A DNA stretch of 64,000 nucleotides from Pseudomonadota bacterium (GCA_963205115.1 CAUJHV010000005.1:176876-240875); one strand, 5' to 3'; shown: positions 1 through 9,240, counted from the stretch's first letter. Numbers and translations: made by a program. Notes: generated by a model from the letters alone, not told the origin.

Positions 1-336
1 GTCCAGGTCGGCCCAGCGGGCGCCGACGTTGCGGTAGGCGGCGATCAGCGACTGGACGTGGACCTGCTTGCGCGCGACGGCCAGGTCGGCCGAGCTGGCC
101 TTGTTGGCGAAGGCATTGGCCTTGGCACGCTGGGCGAAGGACTCGATGACCGGCGCATGCGCCACATCGCGGTTCTCGCTGCCGTCGACGGCGGGTACGT
201 GCTGGAGGTTGTCGAAGTAGGTGCGCCAGTTGTCGGGCACGCTGCCGGGGTTGTCGAGGTAAGCCTCATACAACTCTTCGACGTAGGGCGCATTGCCCCC
301 GAACAGGTACGAATTCGACCTGTATTGCTGCATCAT
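1..336 (-). CDS. sucA: 2-oxoglutarate dehydrogenase E1 component, N-terminal part
   Basis: Only the first 112 codons are in the window; the gene runs off the left edge. E1 decarboxylates 2-oxoglutarate with thiamine diphosphate in the TCA cycle and passes the succinyl group to the E2 core. The translated start contains SYLFGGNAPYVEELY and then PDNWRTYF, the conserved leader of E1o proteins. The catalytic domains lie outside. Two ATG codons stand in tandem (first at 336), preceded by a purine-rich GAGCGAGAG. sucB would be expected to the left. Identity is read from the N-terminal motif alone. Confidence 0.9.
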   Translation of the reverse strand, partial: MMQQYRSNSYLFGGNAPYVEELYEAYLDNPGSVPDNWRTYFDNLQHVPAVDGSENRDVAHAPVIESFAQRAKANAFANKASSADLAVARKQVHVQSLIAAYRNVGARWADLD

Positions 337-586
337 CTCTCGCTCACCTTTCGCCCCGGTTCGCCAGGGTTTCGATGGGTTGATCAACCTTCCGCGGCCC
401 GGCTTCACCGGTAGGCGGATTGCGACCCGCCTTGCTGTTGTCTCGGCCAGCAAGGGGACGTGGAAGGACCACTTCTTCAGCCAAAAACGACTCTAGCACC
501 GCTGTCTGACGCGAAACCATCAACTGGGGCCAAAGCACTTGGCAGTTCATGGGATCGGCAAACGCGCGGAAGCGCAGATTCAGGGC

Positions 587-922
587 ATGCAAACCGCCCT
601 CATCCATCTGCATCGCGGCGCGCCCGCCAAGCCCCCGGTGGGGCAGTCCTGCAACGGCTGCGGCATGTGCTGCGCCACCGAGCCCTGCCCCATCGGCGCC
701 GTGGCCAGTTTGCGACATCGCGGCCGCTGCGAGGCGCTCGAATGGGACGACGAGGCCACGCGCTACCGCTGCGGGCTGCTGGTGAAGGCCGCGACCGCCG
801 GACGCGGCGCACAGCGCCTGGTGGCGCGCTGGATCGCCGCGGGCCAGGGCTGCGACGCGGAGATGGAAGCCGTCGCAGTCGAGTCTCGGTCGGAAGACGC
901 CGTCGCCGCCGCTAACGCCTGA
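587..922 (+). CDS. YkgJ-type cysteine cluster protein
   Basis: A 111-residue cytoplasmic protein with a cysteine cluster near residues 20-35 (CNGCGMCC, then EPCPIG) and two later cysteines (GRCEAL, YRCGLL). This spacing is typical of small proteins annotated as putative zinc- or iron-sulfur-binding cysteine cluster (YkgJ-like) proteins. The biochemical role of the family is unknown. An in-frame ATG at 539 exists, but the family resemblance begins around the ATG at 587. It is divergent from sucA, and the 250 bp between them holds no other gene. Confidence 0.75.
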   Translation: MQTALIHLHRGAPAKPPVGQSCNGCGMCCATEPCPIGAVASLRHRGRCEALEWDDEATRYRCGLLVKAATAGRGAQRLVARWIAAGQGCDAEMEAVAVESRSEDAVAAANA

Positions 923-1072
923 ACGCCGCTGCAGTCGCGCGGCGTCCCGTCAGGTGCGTCCCCTGATCAGGCGTGTTGGTCACGCCTGGACACGTTTCAC
1001 ACATTTCGGCCCAGGACGGCCATATTGGTTTCCGATAGCGTCGCGCCGTCGCATCGAAGAGACCGCCCACAC

Positions 1073-1930
1073 ATGGTCGCCGACCTGGTCTTGTCCCGCC
1101 TCATCGGCAGCCCGCTGCAAGCACCCCTGGAGTGGTTGCGCCATCTCGCTCACAAGGTGCAATGCTGGCGCGAGCCGGGCCTGGCGGACGTGCTCGCGGA
1201 AGGTCAGCGAACGCGCGACCTGATGCGCAGCCTGATCAGCGCGAACACCAACTGCATCGACATCGGCGCGCACCTGGGCCTGATGACCTGCGACATGGTC
1301 CGGCTCGCCCCGCACGGGCGCCACATCGCCTTCGAGCCGGTGCCGCACAAGGCCCGCTGGCTGCAGCGCAAGCTGCCGCAGGTGAACGTGCAGCAGGCGG
1401 CCGTGGGCGCCGTCAGCATGACCACGGCATTTGCCCTGAGTGAAGACGACTCGGCCAACAGTGCGCTGCGGCCGAACGAAAACACCCAGGCGTCGCAGAT
1501 GATCCAGGTGCGCTGCCTGAGCCTGGACGACCTGGTCGCACCGGACCACCCCATCGGCTTCATCAAGATGGACGCCATCGGCGGCGAATTCGACATCCTG
1601 CGCGGCGCCCACCGGCTCATCATGCGCGACCGGCCGGTGCTGCTGTTCGAATGCACGCCCAACGGCACGCGGGCCTTCGGCGTAGATCCGGCCGAACTCT
1701 TCCGCCACCTCACAGGCACCCTGGGCTACTGGGTGTACTCCCTGAGCGGCTGGGCGCGCAAGGAGCCGCCGCTGGACGAGCGGCGATTCCTCGCGGCCCA
1801 GGTCTACCCCTTCGAGGCCTTCAACTTTGTCGGCCTGCCGATGGCAGCGGGCCTGGCGCGCGACAGCGTCAGCCTGCCGGGCAGGACGCCAGCGACGGCG
1901 GAATCCGCACGCCTGGACCTGGCGGCCTGA
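1073..1930 (+). CDS. FkbM family methyltransferase
   Basis: A 285-residue SAM-dependent methyltransferase of the FkbM type, a family that O-methylates sugars and polyketides. The SAM-binding loop is CIDIGAHLGLMT (about residue 60), followed by the acidic strand end IAFEPVP. The conserved FIKMDAIGGEFDILRGA block (about residue 165; usually KIDVEG in the family) follows. The ATG at 1073 is preferred over an upstream TTG (1025) because GAAGAGA lies about 12 bp before it. No glycan gene cluster surrounds it, so the substrate is unknown. Confidence 0.8.
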   Translation: MVADLVLSRLIGSPLQAPLEWLRHLAHKVQCWREPGLADVLAEGQRTRDLMRSLISANTNCIDIGAHLGLMTCDMVRLAPHGRHIAFEPVPHKARWLQRKLPQVNVQQAAVGAVSMTTAFALSEDDSANSALRPNENTQASQMIQVRCLSLDDLVAPDHPIGFIKMDAIGGEFDILRGAHRLIMRDRPVLLFECTPNGTRAFGVDPAELFRHLTGTLGYWVYSLSGWARKEPPLDERRFLAAQVYPFEAFNFVGLPMAAGLARDSVSLPGRTPATAESARLDLAA

Positions 1931-1940
1931 GCGTCTGCGT

Positions 1941-2906
1941 TCAGACCTGGGCGGCGGCCAGACCGAGGCGGGCACGCGCCGCCGCGTACTCGCGGCCCAG
2001 CCGCGCCACCAGTTCCGCCGTCGGCAAAACGGCGTTGACCGCGCCGATGCCCTGGCCGCAGCCCCAGATGTCCTTCCACGCCTTCTTGGCGTCGCCGCCG
2101 AAATTCATCTGCGTGGGATCGCTCTCGGGCAGGTGATCCGGATCCATCCCCGCGGCGCGGATGGACGGCTTCAGGTAATTGCCGTGCACGCCCGTGAAGA
2201 GGTTGGAGTACACGATGTCGTCGCTGTTGCTGTCGACGATGCACTGCTTGTACGCGGCCGAGGCGCGCGCTTCTTCCGTCGCGATGAAGGCCGATCCGAT
2301 GTAGGCGAGGTCTGCTCCCATCGCCTGCGCAGCCAGCACCGCATCACCCGTGGCGATCGAACCGCTGAGCGCCAGCGGACCGTCGAACCACTGCCGGATT
2401 TCCTGGATCAGCGCGAACGGGCTCTTGACACCCGCATGGCCGCCGGCGCCCGCAGCCACGGCAATCAGGCCGTCGGCGCCCTTTTCCACCGCCTTGTGCG
2501 CAAAGGCGTTGTTGATGATGTCGTGCAGCACCACGCCGCCCCAGGCGTGCACGGCGTCGTTGACATCCGTGCGCGCGCCCAGCGAGGTGATCACGATGGG
2601 CACCTTGTAGCGCGCGCAGACCTGCATGTCGTGCTCGAGCCGGTCGTTGCTCTTGTGCACGATCTGGTTGATGGCAAACGGTGCGCTGGGCGCGTCCGGA
2701 TGCGCGCGGTCGTAGGCCGCCAGCGTTTCGGTGATCTCGGCCAGCCACTCGTCCAGCTGCGAGGCCGGGCGCGCATTGAGCGCAGGCATCGAGCCGACGA
2801 TGCCCGCCTGGCATTGCGCGATCACGAGTTGCGGGTGGCTGACGATGAACAGCGGCGAGCCGATGACCGGCAGCCGCAGGCGGTCGAACACAGCAGGCAG
2901 CGCCAT
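1941..2906 (-). CDS. NAD(P)H-dependent flavin oxidoreductase / nitronate monooxygenase family
   Basis: A 321-residue FMN TIM-barrel protein of the nitronate monooxygenase (2-nitropropane dioxygenase) family, which also includes enoyl-reductase-like enzymes. Visible marks are the N-terminal PVIGSPLFIVS, the phosphate-binding GLIAVAAGAGGHAG, and the ALSGSIATGDAV and GADLAYIGSAFIAT strands that hold FMN. Its ATG overlaps the TGA of the acyl-CoA dehydrogenase by one base (TGATG), so the two are probably co-translated. In Burkholderiales this pairing usually points to fatty acid or nitronate catabolism; the real substrate cannot be read from sequence. Confidence 0.85.
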   Translation of the reverse strand: MALPAVFDRLRLPVIGSPLFIVSHPQLVIAQCQAGIVGSMPALNARPASQLDEWLAEITETLAAYDRAHPDAPSAPFAINQIVHKSNDRLEHDMQVCARYKVPIVITSLGARTDVNDAVHAWGGVVLHDIINNAFAHKAVEKGADGLIAVAAGAGGHAGVKSPFALIQEIRQWFDGPLALSGSIATGDAVLAAQAMGADLAYIGSAFIATEEARASAAYKQCIVDSNSDDIVYSNLFTGVHGNYLKPSIRAAGMDPDHLPESDPTQMNFGGDAKKAWKDIWGCGQGIGAVNAVLPTAELVARLGREYAAARARLGLAAAQV

Positions 2907-4681
2907 CAGAAGGCCTCCAGGGCGAGTGCGGTGACGCTGGCGGCGCCGTCCACGATGCTGTCGCGCAGCGCGCCGGCGCGCACGAGGATGTGGTCGGCGT
3001 AGAAGCGCGCGGTGACGATCTTGGCCTGCATGAAGTCGGCTTCTTCGCCGGCGGCCAGGCGTTCTTCGGCCACCAGCAGCGCGCGGCCCATCTGCCAGCC
3101 GGCCACGACGATGCCGCTGAGCATCAGGTAGGGCACGCTGCCGGCAAAGACGGCGTTGGGGCTGCCCTTGGTCTGCCCTGCCACGAAGTCGATCGCATCC
3201 AGCCAAGCCTTGCGCGCGGCTTCCAGGCGCGCGGCCACGGCACGTGCGGCATCACTGCCGCGTGCGCGCAGTGCGGCTTCGGTGGCCTCGATCTGCGCGG
3301 CAATCGCCCGCGCGGTGCGGCCACCGTCGCGCGCCGTCTTGCGGCCGATCAGGTCGTTGGCCTGGATGGCCGTCGTGCCTTCGTAGATCGTCAGGATCTT
3401 CGCGTCGCGCAGGTATTGCGCGGCACCGGTCTCTTCGATGAAGCCCATGCCGCCGTGGACCTGCACGCCCAGGCTCGCGACTTCCAGGCTCATCTCGGTG
3501 GACAGGCCCTTGATCAGCGGCACCAGGAATTCGTAGAAGGTCTGGTTCTGCGCGCGCACCTCGGCGTCCGCGTGCGCATGTGCGGCGTCGAAGGCCGCGG
3601 CGCCGACATAGGCCATCGCGCGGCAGCCTTCGGTCCAGGCGCGCATGGTCATCAGCATGCGGCGCACGTCCGGGTGGTGGATGATCGGCGCGGCCTTGTT
3701 CAGCGAGCCGTCCACCGGGCGGCTCTGTACGCGGTCACGCGCGAAGGCCACGGCCTTCTGGTAGGCGCGCTCGGCCACCGCGATGCCCTGGATGCCCACG
3801 CCGTAGCGCGCGGCATTCATCATGACGAACATGTACTCCAGGCCGCGGTTCTCTTGGCCAATCAGGTAGCCCACGGCGCCGCCGTGGTCGCCGTACTGCA
3901 GCACGGCCGTCGGGCTGGCCTTGATGCCCATCTTGTGTTCGATGCTGACGCAGTGCACGTCGTTGCGTGTGCCGTCGGCCATGACCTTCGGGCAGATGAA
4001 CAGCGAGATGCCCTTGACGCCTTCGGGCGCGCCGCTCACGCGCGCCAGCACCAGGTGGACGATGTTGTCCGCCATGTCGTGCTCGCCGTAGGTGATGAAG
4101 ATCTTGGTGCCGAAGAGCTTGTAGCTGCCATCGGGCTGCGGCTCGGCGCGCGTGCGCACCATCGACAGGTCGGAGCCGGCCTGCGGCTCAGTGAGGTTCA
4201 TCGAACCCGTCCAGCTGCCGTCCAGCATCTTCGGGATGTAGGTCTCGCGCTGTTCTTGCGAGCCGGCCGTCAGCACGGCCTCGACCGCGCCGTCGGTCAG
4301 CAACGGGCACAGCGCGAAGCTCATGTTGGCGCTGTTGACCATCTCCGAGCAGGCCGCGTGGCTCAGCGTGGGCAGGCCCTGGCCGCCGAACTCTTCCGGG
4401 TGCTGCAGGCCTTGCCAGCCGCCTTCGGCAAACTGCTTGAAGGCTTCCTTGAAGCCGGTGGTGGTCGTGACCTTGCCGTCCTTGAACCACGAGGGGTTCT
4501 TGTCGCCTTCCGCATTCAGCGGCGCCACCACGCCTTCGTTGAACTTGGCGCATTCCTCGAGCACCGCGACGGCGGTGTCGTAGCCGGCCTCTTCATGACC
4601 CGGCAACTGCGCGACGGCGTCGATGCCGGCCAGTTCCTTCATCACGAACAGCATGTCCCTGACAGGTGCGCGATAGCTCAT
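2906..4681 (-). CDS. Acyl-CoA dehydrogenase, DmdC-like long type
   Basis: A 591-residue FAD acyl-CoA dehydrogenase. The length and the C-terminal extension place it with the long 3-methylmercaptopropionyl-CoA dehydrogenase-like (DmdC-type) group rather than the ~390-residue short-chain enzymes. Core motifs are LTEPQAGSDLS (FAD/substrate binding), GTKIFITYGEHD, GVQVHGGMGFIEE and ILTIYEGTTAIQANDL. A strong GGAGG lies just before the ATG at 4681. It feeds electrons to ETF, whose genes lie immediately upstream on the same strand but are separated by terminator-like hairpins. The true acyl substrate is not determined. Confidence 0.92.
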   Translation of the reverse strand: MSYRAPVRDMLFVMKELAGIDAVAQLPGHEEAGYDTAVAVLEECAKFNEGVVAPLNAEGDKNPSWFKDGKVTTTTGFKEAFKQFAEGGWQGLQHPEEFGGQGLPTLSHAACSEMVNSANMSFALCPLLTDGAVEAVLTAGSQEQRETYIPKMLDGSWTGSMNLTEPQAGSDLSMVRTRAEPQPDGSYKLFGTKIFITYGEHDMADNIVHLVLARVSGAPEGVKGISLFICPKVMADGTRNDVHCVSIEHKMGIKASPTAVLQYGDHGGAVGYLIGQENRGLEYMFVMMNAARYGVGIQGIAVAERAYQKAVAFARDRVQSRPVDGSLNKAAPIIHHPDVRRMLMTMRAWTEGCRAMAYVGAAAFDAAHAHADAEVRAQNQTFYEFLVPLIKGLSTEMSLEVASLGVQVHGGMGFIEETGAAQYLRDAKILTIYEGTTAIQANDLIGRKTARDGGRTARAIAAQIEATEAALRARGSDAARAVAARLEAARKAWLDAIDFVAGQTKGSPNAVFAGSVPYLMLSGIVVAGWQMGRALLVAEERLAAGEEADFMQAKIVTARFYADHILVRAGALRDSIVDGAASVTALALEAF

Positions 4682-4750
4682 GGCGGTCCTCCGTTGAATG
4701 CGTGAGAGTGCCCTCGCAGTGGCCTTGCCACCACCACTGCGCAGGGTTCG

Positions 4751-4780
4751 GGAAGACGCCGAAGCCCATCGGCGTCTTCC
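4751..4780. other. Perfect 12-bp hairpin between etfA and acyl-CoA dehydrogenase
   Basis: GGAAGACGCCGA and TCGGCGTCTTCC form a perfect inverted repeat with a six-base loop. There is no U-tract on either side. It may help termination after etfA or stabilise an mRNA end. Confidence 0.6.
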
Positions 4781-4794
4781 GCGGTCGCGGAAAT

Positions 4795-4821
4795 CAAAAA
4801 GGGCGCCACGCTGGCGCCCTG
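4795..4821 (-). terminator. Rho-independent terminator of etfBA
   Basis: On the minus strand AGGGCGCCA, CGC-like loop and TGGCGCCC are followed by a run of five T. This is a classical intrinsic terminator 15 bp after the etfA stop codon. Confidence 0.85.
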
Positions 4822-4835
4822 GATCCAGCAAGGGA

Positions 4836-5768
4836 TCAGAGGCTGGAAACGAGCTCCGGCACCGCGGTGAACAGATCAGCCTCGAGGCCGTAGTCGGCCA
4901 CGCTGAAGATGGGCGCTTCGGGGTCCTTGTTGATCGCCACGATCACCTTGGAGTCCTTCATGCCCGCCAGGTGCTGGATCGCGCCCGAGATGCCACAGGC
5001 GATGTACAGCTGCGGCGCGACGATCTTGCCCGTCTGGCCGACCTGCCAGTCGTTCGGCGCATAACCCGCATCCACAGCCGCACGGCTGGCGCCCAGCGCG
5101 GCGCCCAGCTTGTCGGCCAGCGGCGTGAGCACTTCCATGAACTTCTCGTTGCTGCCCATCGCGCGGCCGCCCGAGACGATGATCTTGGCCGCCGTCAGTT
5201 CCGGACGGTCGCTGGCCGCGATCTCGCTGCCCATGTAGCTGCTGCTGCCGCTGTCGGCCACGGGCGCCGCCGCTTCCACCGCGGCACTGCCGCCGGTGGC
5301 CGCCGCCGGGTCGAAGCCCGTCGTGCGCACGGTGATGACCTTGATCGCATCCGTGCTCTGCACGGTGGCGATGGCGTTGCCGGCGTAGATCGGGCGCTCG
5401 AAGGTATCGGCGCTGATCACCTTGGTGGCGTCGCTGATCTGCGCCACGTCCAGCAATGCCGCCACGCGCGGCGCGACGTTCTTGCCGCCGGCGGTGGCCG
5501 GGAACAGGATGTGGCTGTAGTTCTTCGCGATGGCCAGGACCTGCGCGGCGATGTTCTCGGCCAGGCCGTGGCCCAGGCTCGCGCCGTCGGCGTGGATGAC
5601 CTTGGCGACACCGGCCACTTGTGCAGCGGCTTGCGCCACCGCGGCGGTACCGGCGCCGGCCACCAGCACGTGGACGTCGCCACCGCAGGCCAGGGCCGCG
5701 GCGACGGTATTCAGCGTGGCGCCCTTGAGCGACTGGTTGTCGTGTTCGGCAATGACGAGTGCAGTCAT
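4836..5768 (-). CDS. etfA: Electron transfer flavoprotein subunit alpha
   Basis: A 310-residue ETF alpha subunit, the FAD-binding half of the heterodimer that passes electrons from acyl-CoA dehydrogenases to ETF-ubiquinone oxidoreductase. The C-terminal FAD domain shows [38 protein letters not shown] and [18 protein letters not shown], all family signatures. Its ATG overlaps the etfB TGA by one base. The neighbouring DmdC-type acyl-CoA dehydrogenase is a likely electron donor. Confidence 0.97.
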   Translation of the reverse strand: MTALVIAEHDNQSLKGATLNTVAAALACGGDVHVLVAGAGTAAVAQAAAQVAGVAKVIHADGASLGHGLAENIAAQVLAIAKNYSHILFPATAGGKNVAPRVAALLDVAQISDATKVISADTFERPIYAGNAIATVQSTDAIKVITVRTTGFDPAAATGGSAAVEAAAPVADSGSSSYMGSEIAASDRPELTAAKIIVSGGRAMGSNEKFMEVLTPLADKLGAALGASRAAVDAGYAPNDWQVGQTGKIVAPQLYIACGISGAIQHLAGMKDSKVIVAINKDPEAPIFSVADYGLEADLFTAVPELVSSL

Positions 5769-6517
5769 CAGATCACCTTCGCTTCGTTCTTGAGCTTGCT
5801 CACCAGGGTGGCCACATCGGGCACCTTCACGCCAGCGCCGCGCTTGGGCGGCTCGCTGACCTTCAGCGTCTTGATGCGCGGCGTGACGTCCACGCCGAGG
5901 TCGGCAGGCTTGACCACTTCCAGCGGCTTCTTCTTCGCCTTCATGATGTTGGGCAGCGTCACGTAGCGCGGCTCGTTCAGGCGCAGGTCAGAGGTCACCA
6001 CCGCCGGCAGCTTGATCTTGAGCGTTTCCAGACCGCCGTCCACTTCGCGCGTAACCGTGGCGAAGCCGTCGGCCACGACCACCTTGCTCGCGAATGTGGC
6101 CTGCGGCAGACCGGCCAGAGCGGCCAGCATCTGTCCGGTCTGGTTGCAGTCGTCGTCGATGGCCTGCTTGCCGACGATGATCAGCCCGGGCTGTTCCTTG
6201 TCGACCAGCGCCTTGAGCAGCTTGGCCACGGCCAGCGGCTGCAGTTCGTCGGCGCACTCCACCAGGATGGCGCGGTCCGCGCCGATGGCCATGGCCGTGC
6301 GCAGGGTTTCCTGGCACTGCGTGACACCGCAGGACACGGCGATGACCTCGGTGGCCACGCCCTTTTCCTTCAAGCGCACCGCCTCTTCGATGGCGATCTC
6401 GTCGAAGGGGTTCATGCTCATCTTGACGTTCGCGATGTCCACGCCCGTGCCGTCGCTCTTGACGCGCACCTTGACGTTGTAGTCGACGACCCGTTTGACG
6501 GGGACCAGCACTTTCAT
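5768..6517 (-). CDS. etfB: Electron transfer flavoprotein subunit beta
   Basis: A 249-residue ETF beta subunit, which binds AMP and recognises partner dehydrogenases. Family marks include [18 protein letters not shown] at the N-terminus, [16 protein letters not shown], and [17 protein letters not shown]. The ATG at 6517 is preceded by AGGAGCTGG. It is the first gene of etfBA; the upstream region carries a perfect palindrome (6601-6624) that could be the regulator site. Confidence 0.97.
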   Translation of the reverse strand: MKVLVPVKRVVDYNVKVRVKSDGTGVDIANVKMSMNPFDEIAIEEAVRLKEKGVATEVIAVSCGVTQCQETLRTAMAIGADRAILVECADELQPLAVAKLLKALVDKEQPGLIIVGKQAIDDDCNQTGQMLAALAGLPQATFASKVVVADGFATVTREVDGGLETLKIKLPAVVTSDLRLNEPRYVTLPNIMKAKKKPLEVVKPADLGVDVTPRIKTLKVSEPPKRGAGVKVPDVATLVSKLKNEAKVI

Positions 6518-6600
6518 GCACCAGCTCCTGGTTGAATTGACGTTGACGTAAAGCAGTGATTCTAGGTTTGCCGACGCGTCTTTCGACACGGCTCGGAGAA

Positions 6601-6624
6601 AAAATAGAACGATCGTTCTATTTT
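6601..6624. promoter_or_regulatory. 24-bp perfect palindrome, putative TetR-type operator
   Basis: The two half sites AAAATAGAACGA and TCGTTCTATTTT are exact reverse complements. The GAACGATCGTTC centre resembles operators of TetR-family regulators of fatty-acid or branched-chain catabolism. It lies 84 bp upstream of etfB and overlaps the stop codon of the MFS gene. The AT-rich stem with following T residues could alternatively act as a weak terminator. No regulator gene is adjacent. Confidence 0.5.
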
Positions 6625-7924
6625 AGGTCGGTTCGGCCGCAGCGCGCTCGCCACGCGCCATGTCGACGTGCCGCAACAGCCACAGTCCCGCCACGAAAAA
6701 CAGACCCGTCACGCCGATCGCCAGGCGGTGGTTGCCGCTGGTCAGCCAGGTGACGACGCCATATGTGAGCGGGCCCACGATGGCTGACAGCCGCACCGCA
6801 AAAGTCCACAAGCCGAAGAATTCGGCGCGCCGTGCGGCTGGCGCCAGCAGCCCGGCCATCGCACGTCCGGCCGACTGCGAGGAGCCCATGCACAGCCCCG
6901 CGATCACGGCGGCCACCCAGAACAGCGCCGCCGAAGTGGCGGCCACGGCCAGCAGGGTCATCACGATCCAGCCGGCCAGCGTGATGCCCAGCGCTCGGCG
7001 GTGCCCGATGCGGTCCTGCCAGTAGCCGAAGCCGAACGCGCCCACGGCCGAGGCGATATTCACCAGGAAGACCAGCATCATGGTTTCGGTCTGCTTGAAG
7101 CCGAGCACCGCTTCGGCATACACGGCCGCCAGCGCGATGACCACCGCGATGCCCGCCTGGTAGGCCACGGCGCAACCGAGCAGCCACGCGAAGTCGCGGT
7201 AGCGGCGCGCCTCGTGCAGGGTCTGGCGCAACCGGCGCAACGAAGCCGTCAGCCCCTCGGCCCGAAGCGCGTCGGGCTGCGGAAGCGCCCGCTCGCTCAA
7301 CAGCGCGAAGGTGGCCAGTGACGCCACACCGTAGACCGCCGCCGTGATGAGCATCGTGACCGGCACGAACTGCGCTGCGACCTCGCCGCGCGCCTGTGCC
7401 GACATCACGTAGGCCAGGCTCAGGCCCAGCGTCAGCATGCCGCCGAAGTAGCCGAAGCTCCAGCCCCAGCCCGACACGCGCCCCATCGCCTCGCGCCGGG
7501 CCAGTTCCGGCAGAAAGGCCGCCGTGAGCGACTCGCCATAGGAATAGAAGACGTTGGAGACAACGATCGCCGCAATGGCCAGGGCCAGATCGCCCGGTCC
7601 GGTCAGGGCCAGCGCGGCGGTGGAGACCACGCAGCCCATCGTCGTCAGCGCCAGCAGCCACTTCTTGGCTGCGCGCAGATCGGCATAGGCGCCCAGCGTG
7701 GGCATGGTCAGCATCACGATGAGGCTGGACAGCGAGAGCGCGGCCGTCCAGGCCAGCGTGGCCCATTCGGCGCGGCCGGCCACGACGCCGACGAAGTACG
7801 CGTTGAATACCGCCGTCAGGACAACGGTCGTGTACCCGGAGTTGGCGAAGTCGTACATCGCCCAGCCGAAGACCTCGCGTCGTCGAACGTCATCGTTGAG
7901 CGCGCCCTTGTCGAACAGCGCCAT
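6623..7924 (-). CDS. MFS transporter, UMF1/Atg22-like
   Basis: A 433-residue inner-membrane protein with about twelve hydrophobic segments. The start (REVFGWAMYDFANSGYTTVV) and the ADLRAAKKW loop between segments are typical of the UMF1/Atg22-like branch of the major facilitator superfamily. The substrate is unknown. The open frame continues upstream through the tRNA-Leu gene, but the ATG at 7924 has AGGAGG nine bases before it and gives the family N-terminus. Confidence 0.85.
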   Translation of the reverse strand: MALFDKGALNDDVRRREVFGWAMYDFANSGYTTVVLTAVFNAYFVGVVAGRAEWATLAWTAALSLSSLIVMLTMPTLGAYADLRAAKKWLLALTTMGCVVSTAALALTGPGDLALAIAAIVVSNVFYSYGESLTAAFLPELARREAMGRVSGWGWSFGYFGGMLTLGLSLAYVMSAQARGEVAAQFVPVTMLITAAVYGVASLATFALLSERALPQPDALRAEGLTASLRRLRQTLHEARRYRDFAWLLGCAVAYQAGIAVVIALAAVYAEAVLGFKQTETMMLVFLVNIASAVGAFGFGYWQDRIGHRRALGITLAGWIVMTLLAVAATSAALFWVAAVIAGLCMGSSQSAGRAMAGLLAPAARRAEFFGLWTFAVRLSAIVGPLTYGVVTWLTSGNHRLAIGVTGLFFVAGLWLLRHVDMARGERAAAEPT

Positions 7925-7992
7925 AGCTGCCTCCTGGCCTCGGTCTGCCGACGGGGATATACCGCCGCCGTTTCTTCTGGTCCCGCATTCTG

Positions 7993-8083
7993 TGGTGCCC
8001 GGAACCGGGATCGAACCGGCACGCCCTCTTCCGAAGGCGGCGGAGTTTAAGTCCGCTGCGTCTACCAACTTCGCCATCCGGGC
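7993..8083 (-). tRNA. tRNA-Leu (anticodon UAA)
   Basis: On the minus strand the 91-nt gene starts GCCCGGA and ends TCCGGGCACCA with encoded CCA. The anticodon stem GCGGA/TCCGC encloses CTTAAAC, giving anticodon UAA. The long variable arm (GCCTTCGGAAGAGGGC) fits a leucine tRNA, and the T-loop GGTTCGATCC is intact. Confidence 0.95.
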
Positions 8084-8130
8084 CTGCGCGGGATTATGGG
8101 CGCGCGCCACACGGAACCGTCGCGCCAATG

Positions 8131-8155
8131 AAAAAGCCGCCCGAAGGCGGCTTTT
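8131..8155. terminator. Bidirectional rho-independent terminator
   Basis: AAAAAGCCGCC, CGAA loop, GGCGGCTTTT. It stands after the lipoprotein gene stop codon (minus strand) and could also insulate the tRNA-Leu gene. Confidence 0.85.
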
Positions 8156-8173
8156 CGACAGCGCGTGTGAAGC

Positions 8174-8533
8174 TCAGGGCTTCTTGACGGCGTCGGCAGC
8201 CTTGCCAGCAGCGTCCTTGGCAGCGTCGACGGCCTTGCCGGCGGCGTCCTTGGCGGCGTCCTTGGCAGCGTCCATGGCCTTGCCAGCGGCATCCTTGGCA
8301 GCGTCAGCGGCAGCGCCAACAGCAGCGGAGGCGGCACCAGCGGCAGCGGAAGCAGCGCCAGTGGCGGCCGCGGCGGCGCCGGAAGCAGCGTCAACAGCGG
8401 CGGAAGCGGCGGCAGCCACGGGAGCCGGCGCAGCGGCGGGAGCCGGGGCGGCGGGAGCAGCAGCTTCGGGCTTCTTGCCACAAGCCACGAGAGCGGCGGC
8501 GGCAACCAGGGCGAGCAGGAGCGACTTGTTCAT
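8174..8533 (-). CDS. Alanine-rich repeat lipoprotein
   Basis: A 119-residue protein with a lipoprotein signal peptide (MNKSLLLALVAAAALVAC; cysteine at 18 followed by GKK). The mature part is almost wholly Ala/Pro (residues 22-45) and then tandem AKDAAGKA-type repeats, which should form long amphipathic helices like LEA or apolipoprotein-type proteins. The low-complexity composition makes homology unreliable. It likely sits in the periplasm anchored to a membrane; function unknown. A terminator follows directly. Confidence 0.7.
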   Translation of the reverse strand: MNKSLLLALVAAAALVACGKKPEAAAPAAPAPAAAPAPVAAAASAAVDAASGAAAAATGAASAAAGAASAAVGAAADAAKDAAGKAMDAAKDAAKDAAGKAVDAAKDAAGKAADAVKKP

Positions 8534-8683
8534 AGGTGTGTCCTCGAATCGTATGGTCTGGAATCAATTTGATGAGGGCACTCTGTCGATGCATCGAAGA
8601 GCCCCGAGCGACAGGCATCGGACCGCGTTACTGAACACAGGAGGACCCTATTCAGTGCACTTCTGGCCTTGGCCTAGCCCATG

Positions 8684-8689
8684 ATTATA
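8684..8689 (-). promoter_or_regulatory. Possible -10 box for the alanine-rich lipoprotein gene
   Basis: A perfect TATAAT on the minus strand with TG four bases upstream sits 150 bp before the gene. No convincing -35 hexamer is visible, and an ATATACAG half site beside it is not a full LexA box. Confidence 0.3.
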
Positions 8690-8708
8690 TACAGTGCTAG
8701 GACTTTCC

Positions 8709-9182
8709 CTAGAGGCCCAGGGTGGTTTGCGCAAACCCGGGCTCGGCCCGTTGCAAAAGCGCATCAGCCGATTCCCAGCAGCGATAAGCGCGAGCAGCGT
8801 CCGACCATACCCGTCCGTGCCAGGTATCGCGCTCCAGGATCTGCAAGGCCCAGCGCCGATCCACCAGCAGCACCGAGGGCACGACCGGCGTCACTTCCGC
8901 ATATACACGGGCGTCGATCACGTGGCCCCAGGTCCGCCGCCAGGCGACAAACCGCGGATGCTCGCGCAGCACCTTGTCGTAGCGCCGCGCCAGCAGCTGC
9001 AGACGCCGGCCGGGGAGCCGCGCGAAGTCGGTGAGCGGCTCCAGCAGCCGCGGATCGTCCAGTGGCCAACCTTCGAAATCAGGATCGACCAGCACGATCT
9101 CGCGCGCCTGGGCCAGCCGATCCGGCGTCAGCGCGCCGATCACGGCTTCGATGAAGGCCTCGTGTGTCTCGAAGGTGCTCAT
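8709..9182 (-). CDS. Conserved hypothetical protein
   Basis: A 157-residue soluble protein without a signal peptide or membrane segment, rich in Arg, Leu and Trp. I do not recognise a named domain. It begins 58 bp after the cupin hydroxylase gene on the same strand, so the two may form an operon. The start at 9182 (MSTFETHEAF) is chosen because upstream in-frame codons give only low-complexity sequence. Confidence 0.6.
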   Translation of the reverse strand: MSTFETHEAFIEAVIGALTPDRLAQAREIVLVDPDFEGWPLDDPRLLEPLTDFARLPGRRLQLLARRYDKVLREHPRFVAWRRTWGHVIDARVYAEVTPVVPSVLLVDRRWALQILERDTWHGRVWSDAARAYRCWESADALLQRAEPGFAQTTLGL

Positions 9183-9240
9183 CGCTGGTGCTCCTGCTGT
9201 CGCTGCGCCGCGCGCGTTCGCGGCGCAGCGGGTCATCCGT

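Noticed and set aside
2990..4705. A 571-codon plus-strand frame opposite the acyl-CoA dehydrogenase
   Set aside because: Shadow frame of a well-supported gene, with composition typical of reversed high-GC coding DNA.
7925..8128. Longer MFS protein starting at 8128
   Set aside because: The extension reads through the tRNA-Leu gene; AGGAGG before ATG 7924 marks the true start.
8680..8694. LexA box near ATTATATACAG
   Set aside because: Only one half fits; the CTG of the other half is missing at the required spacing.
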